Positions 50,391 through 50,447 of a stretch of DNA of 50,447 bases are shown here, piece by piece. The DNA comes from Alitiscatomonas aceti. GTDB lineage: Bacteria; Bacillota; Clostridia; Lachnospirales; Lachnospiraceae. The notes beneath the pieces are model-generated. The model searched no databases. It was not told the origin of the DNA and worked only from the letters and a program-made list of their open reading frames with translations. The stretch lies in contig NZ_JAOQJF010000024.1 of NCBI RefSeq assembly GCF_025567195.1, positions 1 through 50,447 of the forward strand, read 5' to 3'. A program made the translations under genes and the position numbers. Numbering within the stretch: position 1 is the stretch's first letter; each line of letters opens with the position of its first letter.

Positions 50391-50447
50391 TTGTGAACAA
50401 ATCCCCTTTTTCTGGTATGATAAAAAGAAAAAGGGGGTTTTGCTATG
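50391..50447 (+). promoter_or_regulatory. promoter, inverted repeat and start codon of the next gene
   Basis: TATGAT (50416-50421) with TTGTGA (50391-50396, 19-base spacing) suggests a promoter. CCCCTTTTTCT (50404-50414) and AGAAAAAGGGG (50426-50436) form a perfect 11-bp inverted repeat around the -10 box. The last three bases are ATG, 7 bases after AAGGGGG, and probably begin a gene beyond the window. Confidence 0.6.

Overview
The window looks like a chromosomal segment of a mid-GC anaerobic Clostridia species, most likely Lachnospiraceae. The basis is a SCIFF ranthipeptide next to its radical SAM maturase and secDF-tgt-yajC, an mreB-recD2-comFC block, many AGGAGG ribosome-binding sites with occasional TTG/GTG starts, and a large load of ABC importers with lipoprotein binding proteins. 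No rRNA, tRNA, CRISPR array or recognisable transposase gene was seen.

Layout. 1-5.8 kb: SCIFF peptide (48 aa), its maturase, SecDF, Tgt and YajC, all on the plus strand. 5.9-7.45 kb: a toxin-antitoxin pair, an MqsR-like toxin split by a one-base frameshift at a T7 run, and an MqsA/HTH antitoxin fused to a Panacea-type (DUF4065) domain, under a perfect consensus promoter and closed by a terminator. 7.45-16.6 kb: a divergent carbohydrate/phosphodiester cluster. A PHP-domain hydrolase and a small partner are on the minus strand. On the plus strand are GDPD, permease, ATPase, binding protein, permease, a second GDPD, MATE exporter and GNAT, with short gaps or overlaps. 16.6-21.2 kb: a secreted glycosidase-like protein, then an AT-richer patch of orphan genes (GrpB, GyrI-like, DUF1016/YhcG nuclease) and a CmpB-type membrane protein. 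21.3-33.6 kb: recQ, a LysR regulator, then a serine hydrolase, small membrane protein, oligopeptide ABC importer (binding protein, two permeases, two ATPases) and a CapA-family protein.

33.6-36.5 kb: argG-argH, in which argG carries an in-frame amber codon in place of the invariant Gln of the GNDQVRF motif. 36.5-43.3 kb: a second SBP_bac_5-type ABC importer tightly coupled to a divergent tungsten-type aldehyde ferredoxin oxidoreductase homologue. This module is bracketed by two near-identical direct copies of a two-hairpin intergenic element, one after argH and one before udk. 43.5-50.4 kb: udk, a secreted acidic cell-wall-binding protein, mreB, recD2, comFC and a minus-strand lipoprotein. 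The window ends at the start codon of another gene.

Three separate disruptions stand out: the toxin frameshift, a TGA in the predicted first codons of an oligopeptide permease, and the argG amber codon. Each needs read-level confirmation, because sequence error and genuine decay look the same here. The most original candidates for new biology are the ABC importer plus AOR-like operon bracketed by the repeated RNA-like element, the split MqsR/Panacea toxin-antitoxin pair, and the structured argG leader with a short ORF whose ribosome-binding site lies at a hairpin loop.
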